Assembly (NCBI GenBank): GCA_013002295.1 | Contig: JABDKI010000089.1 | Location: forward strand, 1-35,660 | DNA: 35,660 bases | From: Altererythrobacter sp. | GTDB taxonomy: Bacteria > Pseudomonadota > Alphaproteobacteria > Sphingomonadales > Sphingomonadaceae | Reading direction: 5' to 3' | Part shown: positions 20,650 to 32,429 of the stretch, one piece after another | How the letters are laid out: every line of letters starts with the position of its first letter | Numbering within the stretch: the first letter of the stretch is position 1 | Notes under the pieces: model-generated | Told to the model about the DNA's origin: nothing | The model's database searches: none | Seen by the model: only the letters and a program-made list of their open reading frames with translations | Translations under genes and position numbers: made by a program

Positions 20650-20729
20650 GGTATATGTCGAGGCTCGCCGCAATGGGGGCTGCGACAATCACCACGGGCG
20701 CTGCAGTTGCAGGCTCCTAACATTTTTTG

Positions 20730-20752
20730 AATTGCTCAGAAGAGGATTTGAT
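20730..20752 (+). promoter_or_regulatory. ROSE-like RNA thermometer anti-SD hairpin in hsp20 5' UTR
   Basis: AAUUGCU (20730-20736), loop CAGAAG, AGGAUUU (20743-20749): UUGCU can pair with the AGGA SD leaving a bulged G, as in ROSE elements; ATG at 20753. Confidence 0.55.
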
Positions 20753-21229
20753 ATGTCACGTCTAGATTTTACCCCGTATCGCCGTTCGACCGTAGGCTTT
20801 GATCACCTGTTCGACTTGCTCGAAAACAAGGTTCGCCAGAACGTCGGCGATAACTATCCTCCATTCAATATCGAGCGCCGCGGCGATGAAGAATATCGCA
20901 TCACGCTGGCAGTAGCCGGCTTCCGCCCGGACGACATCGATATCACCGCTCAACAGAACCTGCTGACGGTACAAGGCCGCAAGCGCGATGACGCTCCCGA
21001 GGGTCAGATGCTGCATGTCGGCATTGCCAATCGCGGGTTCGAGCGCCGCTTTGAGCTTGCGGACTATGTCCGCGTCGAAAACGCCGATATGGCAGACGGG
21101 CTCCTAACCATTGATCTGGTGCGCGAAGTGCCTGAAGCGATGAAGCCCAAGAAGATCGCGGTCAACGGCCATACAGCCAAGTTGAAGGCGGTTTCGTCCG
21201 GCGATGGCAGCCAAGTCGACGCGGCGTAA
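20753..21229 (+). CDS. Small heat shock protein, Hsp20/alpha-crystallin family
   Basis: MSRLDFTPYRRSTVGFDHLFDLL, YPPFNIERRGDEEYRITLAVAGFRPDDIDI and GIANRGFERRFELADYV. Confidence 0.95.
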   Translation: MSRLDFTPYRRSTVGFDHLFDLLENKVRQNVGDNYPPFNIERRGDEEYRITLAVAGFRPDDIDITAQQNLLTVQGRKRDDAPEGQMLHVGIANRGFERRFELADYVRVENADMADGLLTIDLVREVPEAMKPKKIAVNGHTAKLKAVSSGDGSQVDAA

Positions 21230-21258
21230 GCACAACAACATTAATTTAGGAATTAAAA

Positions 21259-21283
21259 GGGGGCGGACCGTTCATCCGCCCCC
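21259..21283 (+). terminator. Terminator-like hairpin after hsp20
   Basis: Perfect 9-bp stem GGGGGCGGA-CCGTTCA-TCCGCCCCC followed by a short T-rich stretch (TGCGATTTTC). Confidence 0.75.
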
Positions 21284-21307
21284 TGCGATTTTCATCGCCT
21301 CGTTCGA

Positions 21308-21341
21308 TTTGTAACGTCCGGGTCGCAAAAGGCGTTACAAA
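21308..21341. repeat. Inverted repeat TTTGTAACG-N16-CGTTACAAA
   Basis: Perfect 9-bp arms at 21308-21316 and 21333-21341. Confidence 0.85.
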
Positions 21342-21614
21342 CCAGCTCGAGCTCTTTGCCAACGCAGGAACGCGCTAGCCAAATACACAAAGGGTGCTTT
21401 CGCCCCAAACCTCCGGTCCCCTCCGGAAGACTTTGTAACTGCTACGTTGTGAATGTTATCATGCGCAAGAATTATCTTGCTGACTTGTAAGAACACGACA
21501 GCAATTGCTGCAATTTGCGCAAAAATCGATTTTGAATGCAAATTCAGGCGCTTGAACGCTCAATTTGGCTGTGCTTGAAAGTGCAGAATTGGCAGTCTGT
21601 CCCTCAACCAAGGG

Positions 21615-23261
<1,647 letters not shown>

Positions 23262-23347
23262 TTAAGCCCCTAACTGGATTCGTGGCAAGCAAATTGCAGC
23301 AACGATTGTGCGCAATCCACAAGTCTGGCCGAAAGTCTGGTGAAGGA

Positions 23348-23717
23348 TTACTCGGTCGCGCCGGAAAGTGGGTCTTCCGAGGCTGGCGCTTCTTGCGTTG
23401 GCGCGAGCGGATCTGCTGCAGGAGCCAATGGATCGGCCGGCGCAACGGAACGATCGATTGTTGTGGTGATCTCGTCCCCACCAATAGTCTCTACTGCAAC
23501 CGCAGCCAAGGTGATCGAAAGCGCGACAAAGGCAATCGCGAGCCAACGAGTCGAGCGTGTCAGAAAGTCTGCTGCACCGCGCGCGCCCATCAATCCGCCA
23601 GGGCTACCGCCGCCAATTCCCAAGCCGCCGCCTTCGGAACGCTGCATTAGAATTACGCCCACGAGCGCAGCCGCGACAACGGCTTGAACGACAGTAAGGA
23701 AAAGAAACAGCGACATG
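23348..23717 (-). CDS. secG: Preprotein translocase subunit SecG
   Basis: MSLFLFLTVVQAVVAAALVGVILMQRSEGGGLGIGGGSPGGLMGARGAADFLTRSTRWLA; located between tpiA and pyrG. Confidence 0.92.
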
Positions 23718-23799
23718 ATGATCCCAGTAAAGTTGCTGTGCGCCATTTAGGGGCGCGAACAGCAATGAACAAGTGTTTGTGGTCAGGCTCGTTTGCCCG

Positions 23800-24561
23800 C
23801 TAGGCTTCCGGCGGGTCTCCAGCGGCGAGTGCAATGCCCATAAAGCTGTCTGCTGTCAGGCTGGCTCCTCCGACCAACGCGCCGCCAACTTCAGGTGTCG
23901 AGAGAATCTCGCGCGCATTATCGGGGTTCACAGAGCCGCCATACAAAATGCGCACACCGGTACCCTGTTCTTCACCGTAGAGCTTGACCAGCAGCTTGCG
24001 GATTTCCGCGTGCATCTCTGCAATGTCGTCTGGAGTCGCAGAATTGCCCGTGCCGATCGCCCAAATCGGCTCGTAGGCTACGGTTAGAATGTCTCCCGCA
24101 TTGTCCAACTCTGGAAGTGAAGACTTCAGTTGCTTTGTTACGAACGATGCCGCCTTGCCAGCATCGCGGGTCTTGGCGTCTTCGCCGCAACACATGATTA
24201 CTTGCATACCGGCATCCAGCGCAGATTGCGCTTTCTCGCGCACCAGATCGTTGCTTTCGGCATGGCCTTGACGGCGCTCGCTGTGACCAACAATTACAAA
24301 TTTTGCACCGGCATCAGCCAGCATTGGCGCAGAAATGTCGCCTGTGAACGCGCCTTCGCTTCCAGGATGGCAATCCTGCGCTCCGACACCGATCTGCTCA
24401 ACTTCGCGATGGACAGCATGAATAAGCGTGTAAGGCGGCGCAATCGCCACCTCCACCTTCATGTGGCGCTGCGCGGCGCGATCAATCGTGCGCGCTTCGG
24501 ATAGCATGGCGCGCGTGCCATTCATTTTCCAATTGCCAACAATATAAGGCCGATTGGCCAT
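23800..24561 (-). CDS. tpiA: Triosephosphate isomerase
   Basis: YIVGNWKMNGTRAML, FVIVGHSERRQGHAE, VAYEPIWAIGTG and ILYGGSVNPDNA. Confidence 0.96.
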   Translation of the reverse strand: MANRPYIVGNWKMNGTRAMLSEARTIDRAAQRHMKVEVAIAPPYTLIHAVHREVEQIGVGAQDCHPGSEGAFTGDISAPMLADAGAKFVIVGHSERRQGHAESNDLVREKAQSALDAGMQVIMCCGEDAKTRDAGKAASFVTKQLKSSLPELDNAGDILTVAYEPIWAIGTGNSATPDDIAEMHAEIRKLLVKLYGEEQGTGVRILYGGSVNPDNAREILSTPEVGGALVGGASLTADSFMGIALAAGDPPEA

Positions 24562-24754
24562 AGGGGATTTCCTGTTCTTGCGAATCTTGCCCATTACATA
24601 GGGCGTAGGGGGCCGGTCCCGCTAGCCGACCTTGCACAATCAGTCAAAACCGTTCGCAACCTGTTGCGGCAAGAACGCAGGGCCGATAAAGCGCAGCGGT
24701 CAAATTCATCCACCGGCCTACATTTGCGCCGACAATCGCGGAATACTCGCATTC

Positions 24755-26692
24755 ATGATTAGCATCTTTCGCAACTTTTTCAGCTCGAAGCTTGGTCTCG
24801 GCCTCACTTTGGGGTTCCTCGTCCTTATTGCCTTCGCTTTTGCCAGCAGTGATGTAGCCAATCAGGCGACGTTTGGCGGCGTGTCAGGCGGAGACCGCGT
24901 CGCCGTGGTGGGCGATGAAAAGATCGGCAATGCGGACTTTAGCCGCGCAGTGAGCAATGCAGTCGATCAGGTTCGTCAACAGAATCCCACCATGACTTTG
25001 CCCGCATTCGCTGCCCAAGGCGGGTTTGAAGAAGTCCTTGAGCAAATGATCGACCGCTACGCAATCGGCGCCTATGCGAAGAGGTATGGCCTGCGCGCCG
25101 GTGAGAATCTGGTCAATAGCGAGATTTTGGACATTCCTGGCTTTCGGGGTCCAGATGGCAACTTCAGCCAGCAGTCGTTTCAGGATTCATTGCGCAGGCT
25201 GAACATGAACGAAGCAATGCTACGCCGGGAAATTGGCGACAGCCTCCTGGCGCGTCAGATCATTGTACCTGGGCTGAGCGGCGCGCAAATGCCGCAAAAA
25301 TTCGCAATGCGTTACGCATCACTCCTGCGGGAACGGCGTGAGGGTTCAGTGGCCTTTATACCGAGCGTATCCTTCGCGCCAGAAGGCGATCCGACCGAGG
25401 AGCAGTTGACTGCCTATTACGATGAAAATCGCGATGACTACATCCGCCCCGAGCGCCGCGTCATTCGTTACGCAATGTTCGGTGTTGAAAATCTCGACAC
25501 GGATGTGACGCCGACCGAGGAAGAGGTTTCGGCTCGCTACGAACGTGACCGCGCGCTTTATGCCGAAAGCGAAGATCGCACGATCACACAGTTGATTGTT
25601 CCGACACAGGATGCAGCGAATAGCATTCGTGACCGTGTGAATGGCGGCGCCTCATTTGCCAGCGTTGCACGCGAGGCCGGTTTCAGCACAACACAGATCG
25701 GCCCGATCAATCAGGAAGACTATAGCAATCAAACTTCGGACGCAGTGGCTAATGCAGTATTTGGCGCATCACGCGGCCAGGTTGCACAGCCTGCACGCAG
25801 CTCTTTGGGCTGGCACGTTGTCCGTGTTGACATTGTAACTAGCATTGCCGGCCGTTCATTGGCTGCCGTCACTCCGGAAATTCGTGAGCAATTGCTACTG
25901 GAAAAACGTGCCTTTGCCTTGGCGGATCTAAGCGCGCGCGTTGAAGAGCAAGTCGATAGCGGCGTTGCCCTGTCACAAGTCGCGCAAGAGCTTGAAGTCG
26001 AGATCAGTTCCACGGCCCCGATCACAGCGGATGGCCAGGTATATGGCGTGCCGGGCGCGCAGTTGCCACCGCAATTGGTTGGCGCGGTCAACACCGCGTT
26101 CCAGATGGATGAAGGCGAACCGCAACTGGCGGAGATTGCGCGCGGCACGACCTTCATGATCTTCGAAGTCTCGGACATAACGCAATCTGCAGCGGCACCG
26201 CTTGACGAAATCCGCGAACAGATTGTGCTCAGCTGGCGTCTCTCAGAGGGGGCCAAGTTGGCACGCGCTGCCGCTGATCGTGTGATCGAACGAGCTGGAG
26301 GAGAGCTGAGCCTGGCTGCGGCTATGCGTGAAGAGGAAACACAGCTTCCTCCGGTGGATGAGCTCAATATCAATCGCCAACAACTGCTTGCGCAAGGCCA
26401 ACAGATCCCGCCAGCTTTGGCGCTGATGTTCAGTATGGCCGAAGGTACAACCAAACGTCTGGAAGCACCAAACGATCTTGGTTGGTTCATTGTCGATCTT
26501 ACAGACATCGAGACACCGGAAATTGCTGCCAATGATCCGATCATCGCGGCCTCACGCCAGCAATTGCGCGGTGCTATCGGCGACGAGCTTGCGCAGCAGA
26601 TGACCCGCGCAATGCGGCAGGAGCTGGGCGTTGAAACCAATGCGGCAGCGCTGGAAGCGGTCAAACGTCAAATGACCGGCGCAACGCAGTAG
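24755..26692 (+). CDS. SurA N-terminal/PpiD-like peptidyl-prolyl isomerase
   Basis: MISIFRNFFSSKLGLGLTLGFLVLIAFAFASSD membrane anchor, SurA-N-like domain and parvulin-like region; directly upstream of trpE. Start chosen at 24755. Confidence 0.88.
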   Translation: MISIFRNFFSSKLGLGLTLGFLVLIAFAFASSDVANQATFGGVSGGDRVAVVGDEKIGNADFSRAVSNAVDQVRQQNPTMTLPAFAAQGGFEEVLEQMIDRYAIGAYAKRYGLRAGENLVNSEILDIPGFRGPDGNFSQQSFQDSLRRLNMNEAMLRREIGDSLLARQIIVPGLSGAQMPQKFAMRYASLLRERREGSVAFIPSVSFAPEGDPTEEQLTAYYDENRDDYIRPERRVIRYAMFGVENLDTDVTPTEEEVSARYERDRALYAESEDRTITQLIVPTQDAANSIRDRVNGGASFASVAREAGFSTTQIGPINQEDYSNQTSDAVANAVFGASRGQVAQPARSSLGWHVVRVDIVTSIAGRSLAAVTPEIREQLLLEKRAFALADLSARVEEQVDSGVALSQVAQELEVEISSTAPITADGQVYGVPGAQLPPQLVGAVNTAFQMDEGEPQLAEIARGTTFMIFEVSDITQSAAAPLDEIREQIVLSWRLSEGAKLARAAADRVIERAGGELSLAAAMREEETQLPPVDELNINRQQLLAQGQQIPPALALMFSMAEGTTKRLEAPNDLGWFIVDLTDIETPEIAANDPIIAASRQQLRGAIGDELAQQMTRAMRQELGVETNAAALEAVKRQMTGATQ

Positions 26693-26704
26693 GGAGCGGG
26701 CCGG

Positions 26705-28228
26705 TTGTCATCCATCTCAGGAGCACATCTGCCGGCTAACTCCGCAGCAGCAGCCAAGGCTTTGGCAGAAGGCAAGCCTGCGCTGGTGTGGCGCAAGGTG
26801 ATTGCGGATACGGAAACACCTGTGGGCGCCGCCGCCAAGCTGATCGAGCCAGAACGCGGTGACTTTCTGCTTGAGTCGGTCGAAGGTGGGGAAGTTCGCG
26901 GTCGCTATAGCTTGCTCGGCCTTGATCCCGATCTGGTGTTCAGGGCCCGCGCTGAAGAGGCCGAGATAAACGCTGATTGGCAGCATGACCGGGGTGTCTT
27001 CACTCCGTGCGATCAAACCAGCCTTGATGCATTGCGTTCGCTGGCTGACAGTTGCCGCATCGATGTTCCAGAGGATTTGCCACCCGCCCTCGCCTGCCTG
27101 GTTGGTTACTTCGGATTTGAAACGGTCGGACTGGTAGAAGATCTACCCCGCGCACCAGACAGCGAACTCGATCTGCCTGACATGTTGTTTGTCCGCCCAA
27201 CTATCATCCTGGTGTTTGACGGATTGAGCGATGCGCTGTTTGCAATCGCGCCGATTTGGCATTCAGATAACCCAGATGCGGCGATCGAGCGCGCAGGGGA
27301 ACGCATCGACGAAGTGCTGCGGCGATTGTCAGATGCCAAAGCTCCGCGTCACAGAGCTGGCGATCTGCCTGATATGGCATTGGAACCAGTCCTTCCCGCG
27401 GATGACTATAAAGACATTGTTCTGCGTGCGAAGGATTACATCTCGGCGGGCGACATCTTTCAGGTGGTTTTAGCCCAAAGGTTCACGTGCCCCTTCCCTT
27501 TGCCACCGATTGAGCTCTACCGCGCGTTGCGACGGGTGAACCCCTCACCTTTCCTCTATTTCCTCGACTTACCGGGCTTTGCTGTGGTGGGATCGAGCCC
27601 CGAGATACTCGTCCGCGTGCGAAATGGCGAGGTCACCATCCGGCCCATCGCTGGAACGCGGCCCCGCGGTGCAAATACAGCGGACGACAATGCTAATGAA
27701 GCTAGCCTGCTCGCCGATCCAAAGGAACGGGCGGAGCATCTGATGCTGCTTGATCTGGGGCGCAATGACGTAGGGCGAGTGGCATCCAAGGGCTCTGTCG
27801 AAGTGACCGACAGCTTTACAATCGAACGCTACAGCCACGTCATGCACATCGTTTCTAATGTTATCGGAAAACTCGACCCATCGCGTGATGCGATAGATGC
27901 CATGTTTGCGGGGTTCCCAGCAGGCACAGTCAGCGGTGCGCCCAAAATCCGCGCTTGCGAAGTAATCGCCGAGCTGGAACCCGAAGCGCGCGGCGCCTAT
28001 GCGGGCGGCGTGGGTTACTTCGCACCCGATGGCTCTGTCGACAGCTGCATCGTGCTGCGCACGGCGGTGGTCAAAGATGGTATCATGCATGTGCAAGCCG
28101 GGGCTGGCATCGTCGCCGATAGTGATCCAGACTACGAATTGGCAGAATGTAAGGCCAAAGCCGGTGCATTAATCGCTGCAGCGCGCGAAGCAGCACGCGT
28201 GGCTAGCGAACCGGAGTTTGGTCAATGA
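26705..28228 (+). CDS. trpE: Anthranilate synthase component I
   Basis: SPEILVRVRNGEVTIRPIAGTRPRG, LDLGRNDVGRVA and FPAGTVSGAPKIRACEVI. Confidence 0.96.
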   Translation: MSSISGAHLPANSAAAAKALAEGKPALVWRKVIADTETPVGAAAKLIEPERGDFLLESVEGGEVRGRYSLLGLDPDLVFRARAEEAEINADWQHDRGVFTPCDQTSLDALRSLADSCRIDVPEDLPPALACLVGYFGFETVGLVEDLPRAPDSELDLPDMLFVRPTIILVFDGLSDALFAIAPIWHSDNPDAAIERAGERIDEVLRRLSDAKAPRHRAGDLPDMALEPVLPADDYKDIVLRAKDYISAGDIFQVVLAQRFTCPFPLPPIELYRALRRVNPSPFLYFLDLPGFAVVGSSPEILVRVRNGEVTIRPIAGTRPRGANTADDNANEASLLADPKERAEHLMLLDLGRNDVGRVASKGSVEVTDSFTIERYSHVMHIVSNVIGKLDPSRDAIDAMFAGFPAGTVSGAPKIRACEVIAELEPEARGAYAGGVGYFAPDGSVDSCIVLRTAVVKDGIMHVQAGAGIVADSDPDYELAECKAKAGALIAAAREAARVASEPEFGQ

Positions 28229-29040
28229 AACACATCATCCCGCTCTTAGCTGTCACCATCACCCTTGCCGGATGCGAGCTTCAGGGTGGCGAGCCCGTTA
28301 CTCGGACTGAGATCGGATCAGGTTCCGAAACACGTGTTGCATTGCGGCGCGAAGCCTCGGCTTGCGAAGTCGTGATCTTCGAAGAAGTGCCGCTCACTCA
28401 ATGTGTGGCTGACCCAACAAAACACAATATCTCGACCATCCTGACCGATCCGAACGGCACACGGTATCGCTCGCTCAAGACCTACGGCGAAGCATTGGGC
28501 AAGGATGCGACCGTCGTCGCCTTCGCGATGAATGGCGGGATGTTTGAGAGCGGCGGAAAACCGGTCGGATACTATGTCGAAGAAGGTCAGAGGCTGGAAG
28601 AACTGGAGCGCGGCGACGGCTCAGGGAATTTCTATTTGAAACCCAATGGCGTGTTCTTCGGCACGGATGGCGCTTGGGAAATCCGGACCAGCACCAATTT
28701 TCTCTACAACGTCAGTGATCGTCCTCAGTTTGGCACCCAATCGGGGCCCATGCTGGTGATTGACGGGCAATTGCATTCCGAGATTCAGGACGATGGCCCC
28801 TCCAAGATAGTCCGCAACGGTGTGGGCATCGACGCGGAAGGTAGAGCGCATTTCGTCATTTCAGATGGTGCACTTAGCTTTGGCCAGTTGGCGCGCTATT
28901 TCCGGGACGAACTGAAGACTCCCAACGCGCTTTATCTTGATGGCGGAATTTCCGGCCTTTGGGACCCGGTGACAGAGCGCTTGGACGACACCAATGGCAT
29001 CGGCCCTCTGATCGTTGTGACAAAGAAAGTCAGCCAATGA
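28225..29040 (+). CDS. Phosphodiester glycosidase family (DUF2233/NAGPA-like) lipoprotein
   Basis: Lipobox LAGC; FAMNGGMFESGGKPVGYYVEEGQ, FGTQSGPMLVIDGQ and NALYLDGGISGLW. ATGA overlap with trpE. Confidence 0.85.
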   Translation: MKHIIPLLAVTITLAGCELQGGEPVTRTEIGSGSETRVALRREASACEVVIFEEVPLTQCVADPTKHNISTILTDPNGTRYRSLKTYGEALGKDATVVAFAMNGGMFESGGKPVGYYVEEGQRLEELERGDGSGNFYLKPNGVFFGTDGAWEIRTSTNFLYNVSDRPQFGTQSGPMLVIDGQLHSEIQDDGPSKIVRNGVGIDAEGRAHFVISDGALSFGQLARYFRDELKTPNALYLDGGISGLWDPVTERLDDTNGIGPLIVVTKKVSQ

Positions 29041-29999
29041 ATTACGGACGCACCCTGTACCCAGAGATCGAACCGTATGAAACCGGCATGTTCGATGTCG
29101 GCGAAGGCCATTCGCTGTATTATGAGCGGGTTGGCACGCCCGGCGCAAAACCGGCGGTTTTTCTGCACGGTGGCCCCGGTGGGGGCATCAGCGAGAAGAA
29201 CCGGTGCCAGTGGGACCCTGCGCTTTACGATGTGCTGCTGTTTGATCAGCGCGGCTGCGGAAAATCGCTCCCTTTTGCTGAAATCGAGCACAACGACACA
29301 TGGCGGATAGTTTCCGACATTGAGAAGCTGCGTGAAATGTGCGGGCACGATAGCTGGCAGGTGTTTGGCGGCAGCTGGGGCGCGACCCTTTCGCTTGCCT
29401 ACGCGCAGACACACCCCGAACGCTGCGACGAGCTGGTGCTTCGCGGCGTATTCCTGGCTCGGCAGAAGGAAAAGAACTGGCTTTACAGCTACGGCGCGAG
29501 CGAGATCATGGCTGAGCAATGGGATCAGTTCACCGGCCTTATCCCGGAAGACGAGCGCGGTGATCTGGTCAAAGCCTATTACAACCGCCTGACTAGCGAC
29601 GACGAGGCGACCCGGCTTGCCGCGGCGCGCGAATGGTCATTGTGGGAAGGCAGCGTTGCAACATTGCTGCCCGATCCGGAGCTAATGGACGCCTTCGCAG
29701 ATCCTGCTAAAGCGGTCCCGTTCGCTCGCATCTGCGCGAAGTTCTTCCTCGAAGATTTCTTCTTTGAGGACGCTCAGCTGCTGAAAGATGCGCACAAGCT
29801 GAAAGGTATCCCGGGCATCATCGTGCAGGGGCGCCACGACATCTGCTGCCCACCGACATCGGCGTGGGAATTAAAGAAGACATGGCCCGAAGTGGACCTG
29901 AGAATTGTGCACGATGGGGGGCATAGCGCTTACGAACCGGGTATCGTTGATGGCCTAGTCCGCGCGACCGATGAACTCGCGGGGAAAACCTCCGCGTAG
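29037..29999 (+). CDS. pip: Prolyl aminopeptidase (proline iminopeptidase)
   Basis: FLHGGPGGGISEKNRCQWDPALYDVLLFDQRGCGKS and FGGSWGATLSLAYAQTHPE; ATGA overlap with the upstream gene. Confidence 0.92.
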   Translation: MNYGRTLYPEIEPYETGMFDVGEGHSLYYERVGTPGAKPAVFLHGGPGGGISEKNRCQWDPALYDVLLFDQRGCGKSLPFAEIEHNDTWRIVSDIEKLREMCGHDSWQVFGGSWGATLSLAYAQTHPERCDELVLRGVFLARQKEKNWLYSYGASEIMAEQWDQFTGLIPEDERGDLVKAYYNRLTSDDEATRLAAAREWSLWEGSVATLLPDPELMDAFADPAKAVPFARICAKFFLEDFFFEDAQLLKDAHKLKGIPGIIVQGRHDICCPPTSAWELKKTWPEVDLRIVHDGGHSAYEPGIVDGLVRATDELAGKTSA

Positions 30000-30047
30000 C
30001 AAAACTTTCTTGATCGCGGGCACGCAAACCGCGAAGGCGGCATCGCA

Positions 30048-30632
30048 ATGATCCTTGTTATCGACAATTACGACAGCTTCACCTTCAACTTGGTCCACTA
30101 TCTGATGGAACTGGGCGCAGAGGTGCGGGTTGAACGCAATGACGCGCTGAGCGCGGCTGAGGCGATCAAAACGAATGCGTCCGGGTTCCTGATTTCGCCC
30201 GGCCCCTGCACCCCCAATGAAGCCGGTATCAGTCTCGATCTGGTCGCGGCTTGTGCAGATGCGGGCAAACCCCTGATGGGCGTGTGCCTTGGACACCAGT
30301 CAATCGGGCAGCATTTCGGCGGAAAGGTGGAGCGCGGCGGGCTGATGCATGGCAAGACCTCGCCTGTGACACATGATGGATCGGGCGTGTTTTCAGGTCT
30401 GCCCTCTCCGTTTACCGCGACGCGCTATCACAGCCTGGTGGTGCAGGATCAGCCTGAAGAGCTGATTGTGAACGCAACTTCCGACGATGGCTATACTATG
30501 GGGTTCCGTCATAAGGAACTGCCAATCCACGGGGTGCAATTCCACCCGGAAAGCATTGCAACCGAGCATGGACATGCTCTGCTCGCCAACTTTCTTGCGC
30601 TTTGCGGCATAGAAACAAAGGAACCCGCATGA
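30048..30632 (+). CDS. trpG: Anthranilate synthase component II (glutamine amidotransferase)
   Basis: [42 protein letters not shown] and [15 protein letters not shown]. Confidence 0.96.
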   Translation: MILVIDNYDSFTFNLVHYLMELGAEVRVERNDALSAAEAIKTNASGFLISPGPCTPNEAGISLDLVAACADAGKPLMGVCLGHQSIGQHFGGKVERGGLMHGKTSPVTHDGSGVFSGLPSPFTATRYHSLVVQDQPEELIVNATSDDGYTMGFRHKELPIHGVQFHPESIATEHGHALLANFLALCGIETKEPA

Positions 30633-31621
30633 AGACGCTTCCCCTCGCTGTCCCGCACATGAGCGAAGCAGAGGCTGAAGAAGTCTTCGGCTGGATCCTT
30701 GACGGTGACGCGAGCGATGAGGAAATCGCTCGATTTCTGTTGGCGATGACCGAGCGCAGCGAAACAGCTGAAGAAATTGCGGGTGCGGCGCGAGCCTTGC
30801 GCGCGCGGCTGATTCCGATCGAAGCACCTGAAGGCGCGGTCGATTGCTGCGGCACAGGCGGTGACGGGCATCACACGCTCAATGTATCGACCGCGGTGTC
30901 GTTGGTTGTTGCTGCTTGCGGAGTACCCGTGGCCAAGCACGGCAACCGCGCGGCATCGAGCAAATCAGGCGCAGCAGACACGCTCGAAGCACTGGGCCTC
31001 GATATGGATGCAGCGGGGCGCACCGCCGAAAAGACACTTTCCGAAATCGGCATCTGTTTCCTTTTTGCCAAGAACCATCACCCGGCAATGGGCCGAATTC
31101 AGCCTATCCGGCAGAAATTGGGCAAGCGAACGATCTTCAACCTGATGGGTCCGTTGTCGAACCCGGCTGGCGTGACACGCCAGCTGATCGGCATTGCGCG
31201 GCCGGGCTACGTCCCGATCTACGCCGAAGCTAAGGCACGGCTCGGCACAGAGCGCACATTCATTGTCTCTGGCGATGAAGGCCTTGATGAATTGAGTCTC
31301 GCCGGCGGAAACGAACTTGCTGACGTCACAGGCGGCGACTTTGAGATGCGCCGTGTTGATGCGGACATGGTCGGCTTGCCACATGCCCCCGTAGAGGCCA
31401 TTCGCGGCGGCGATGCTTCTCACAATTCCAAGGCGCTGAAGGCGCTATTGGAAGGTACACCCGGCCCATACCGCGACGCTGTTCTGCTCAATGCGGCTGG
31501 GACACTGATTGTGGCTGGCAAGACCGATGATTGGGGTCAGGGTGCAGAAATGGCGGCCGAAGCGCTCGACAGCGGCAAGGCGGCAGAGCTGCTCGGCAAG
31601 TGGATCGAGCTGGCGCAATAG
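30629..31621 (+). CDS. trpD: Anthranilate phosphoribosyltransferase
   Basis: [33 protein letters not shown] and [15 protein letters not shown] overlap with trpG. Confidence 0.96.
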   Translation: MKTLPLAVPHMSEAEAEEVFGWILDGDASDEEIARFLLAMTERSETAEEIAGAARALRARLIPIEAPEGAVDCCGTGGDGHHTLNVSTAVSLVVAACGVPVAKHGNRAASSKSGAADTLEALGLDMDAAGRTAEKTLSEIGICFLFAKNHHPAMGRIQPIRQKLGKRTIFNLMGPLSNPAGVTRQLIGIARPGYVPIYAEAKARLGTERTFIVSGDEGLDELSLAGGNELADVTGGDFEMRRVDADMVGLPHAPVEAIRGGDASHNSKALKALLEGTPGPYRDAVLLNAAGTLIVAGKTDDWGQGAEMAAEALDSGKAAELLGKWIELAQ

Positions 31622-32407
31622 ATGAATAAGCTTGAGGAAATCTGCGCAAATAAGCGGATCGAAGTGGCTCAACGCCGCGCCGAGCGGTCTGTGACTGCGC
31701 TCGATCATCGCGCAGCAGGGCAAAGTGCCCCACGCGGGTTTGAAGCAGCCTTGCGCGCCAAAGCCGAAACCGGTTTCGCACTGATCGCTGAAATCAAGAA
31801 AGCCTCGCCTTCCAAAGGGCTGATCCGCGCGGACTTCGAACCGGCAGACCACGCCAAAGCCTATCAAGCAGGCGGCGCCACGTGTCTGTCAGTCCTTACC
31901 GACGCGCCCTATTTTCAGGGTCATGAGGATTATCTCAAAGCCGCTCGCGCGGCATGCGAGCTGCCCGTCTTACGCAAGGATTTCATGATCGATCCGTGGC
32001 AAGTCGCCGAAGCACGCAGTATCGGTGCAGATGCAATCCTGATCATTGTGGCGGCGCTGGAAGACAGCGTGATGGCAGAGATCGAAGCCGCAGCGCTGGA
32101 GCGCGAGATGGATGTGCTGGTCGAAGTTCATGACGAAGCCGAGATGGAACGTGCGGCCAAGCTCAAATCGCGGCTGATCGGCGTGAATAATCGCGACCTC
32201 AAGACCTTCACCACCGATCTTGCCACCACGGAGCGGCTTGCACTGCTAGCACCAGAAGGCACGCTGTTGGTGGGTGAGAGCGGGATCAACAGCCATGATG
32301 ATTGTGCGCGCCTAGCGAAGTCTGGCGTCCGGACATTCCTAGTGGGCGAAAGCCTGATGCGTCAGGATGACGTGGAAGCGGCCACGCGGGCATTGCTGCA
32401 AGGCTGA
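31622..32407 (+). CDS. trpC: Indole-3-glycerol phosphate synthase
   Basis: [49 protein letters not shown] and [10 protein letters not shown]. Confidence 0.97.
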   Translation: MNKLEEICANKRIEVAQRRAERSVTALDHRAAGQSAPRGFEAALRAKAETGFALIAEIKKASPSKGLIRADFEPADHAKAYQAGGATCLSVLTDAPYFQGHEDYLKAARAACELPVLRKDFMIDPWQVAEARSIGADAILIIVAALEDSVMAEIEAAALEREMDVLVEVHDEAEMERAAKLKSRLIGVNNRDLKTFTTDLATTERLALLAPEGTLLVGESGINSHDDCARLAKSGVRTFLVGESLMRQDDVEAATRALLQG

Positions 32408-32429
32408 ACATCGGCCAGAAAGGCGAATT

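Noticed and set aside
21335-21541. 68-aa minus-strand ORF in the hsp20-pyrG intergenic region
   Set aside because: No SD, no family resemblance, and it spans several hairpins; better treated as non-coding.
23757-23770. GAAC-N6-GAAC near secG resembling a LexA box
   Set aside because: Spacer is 6 nt, not the 7 nt of the alphaproteobacterial SOS box; secG/tpiA are not SOS genes.
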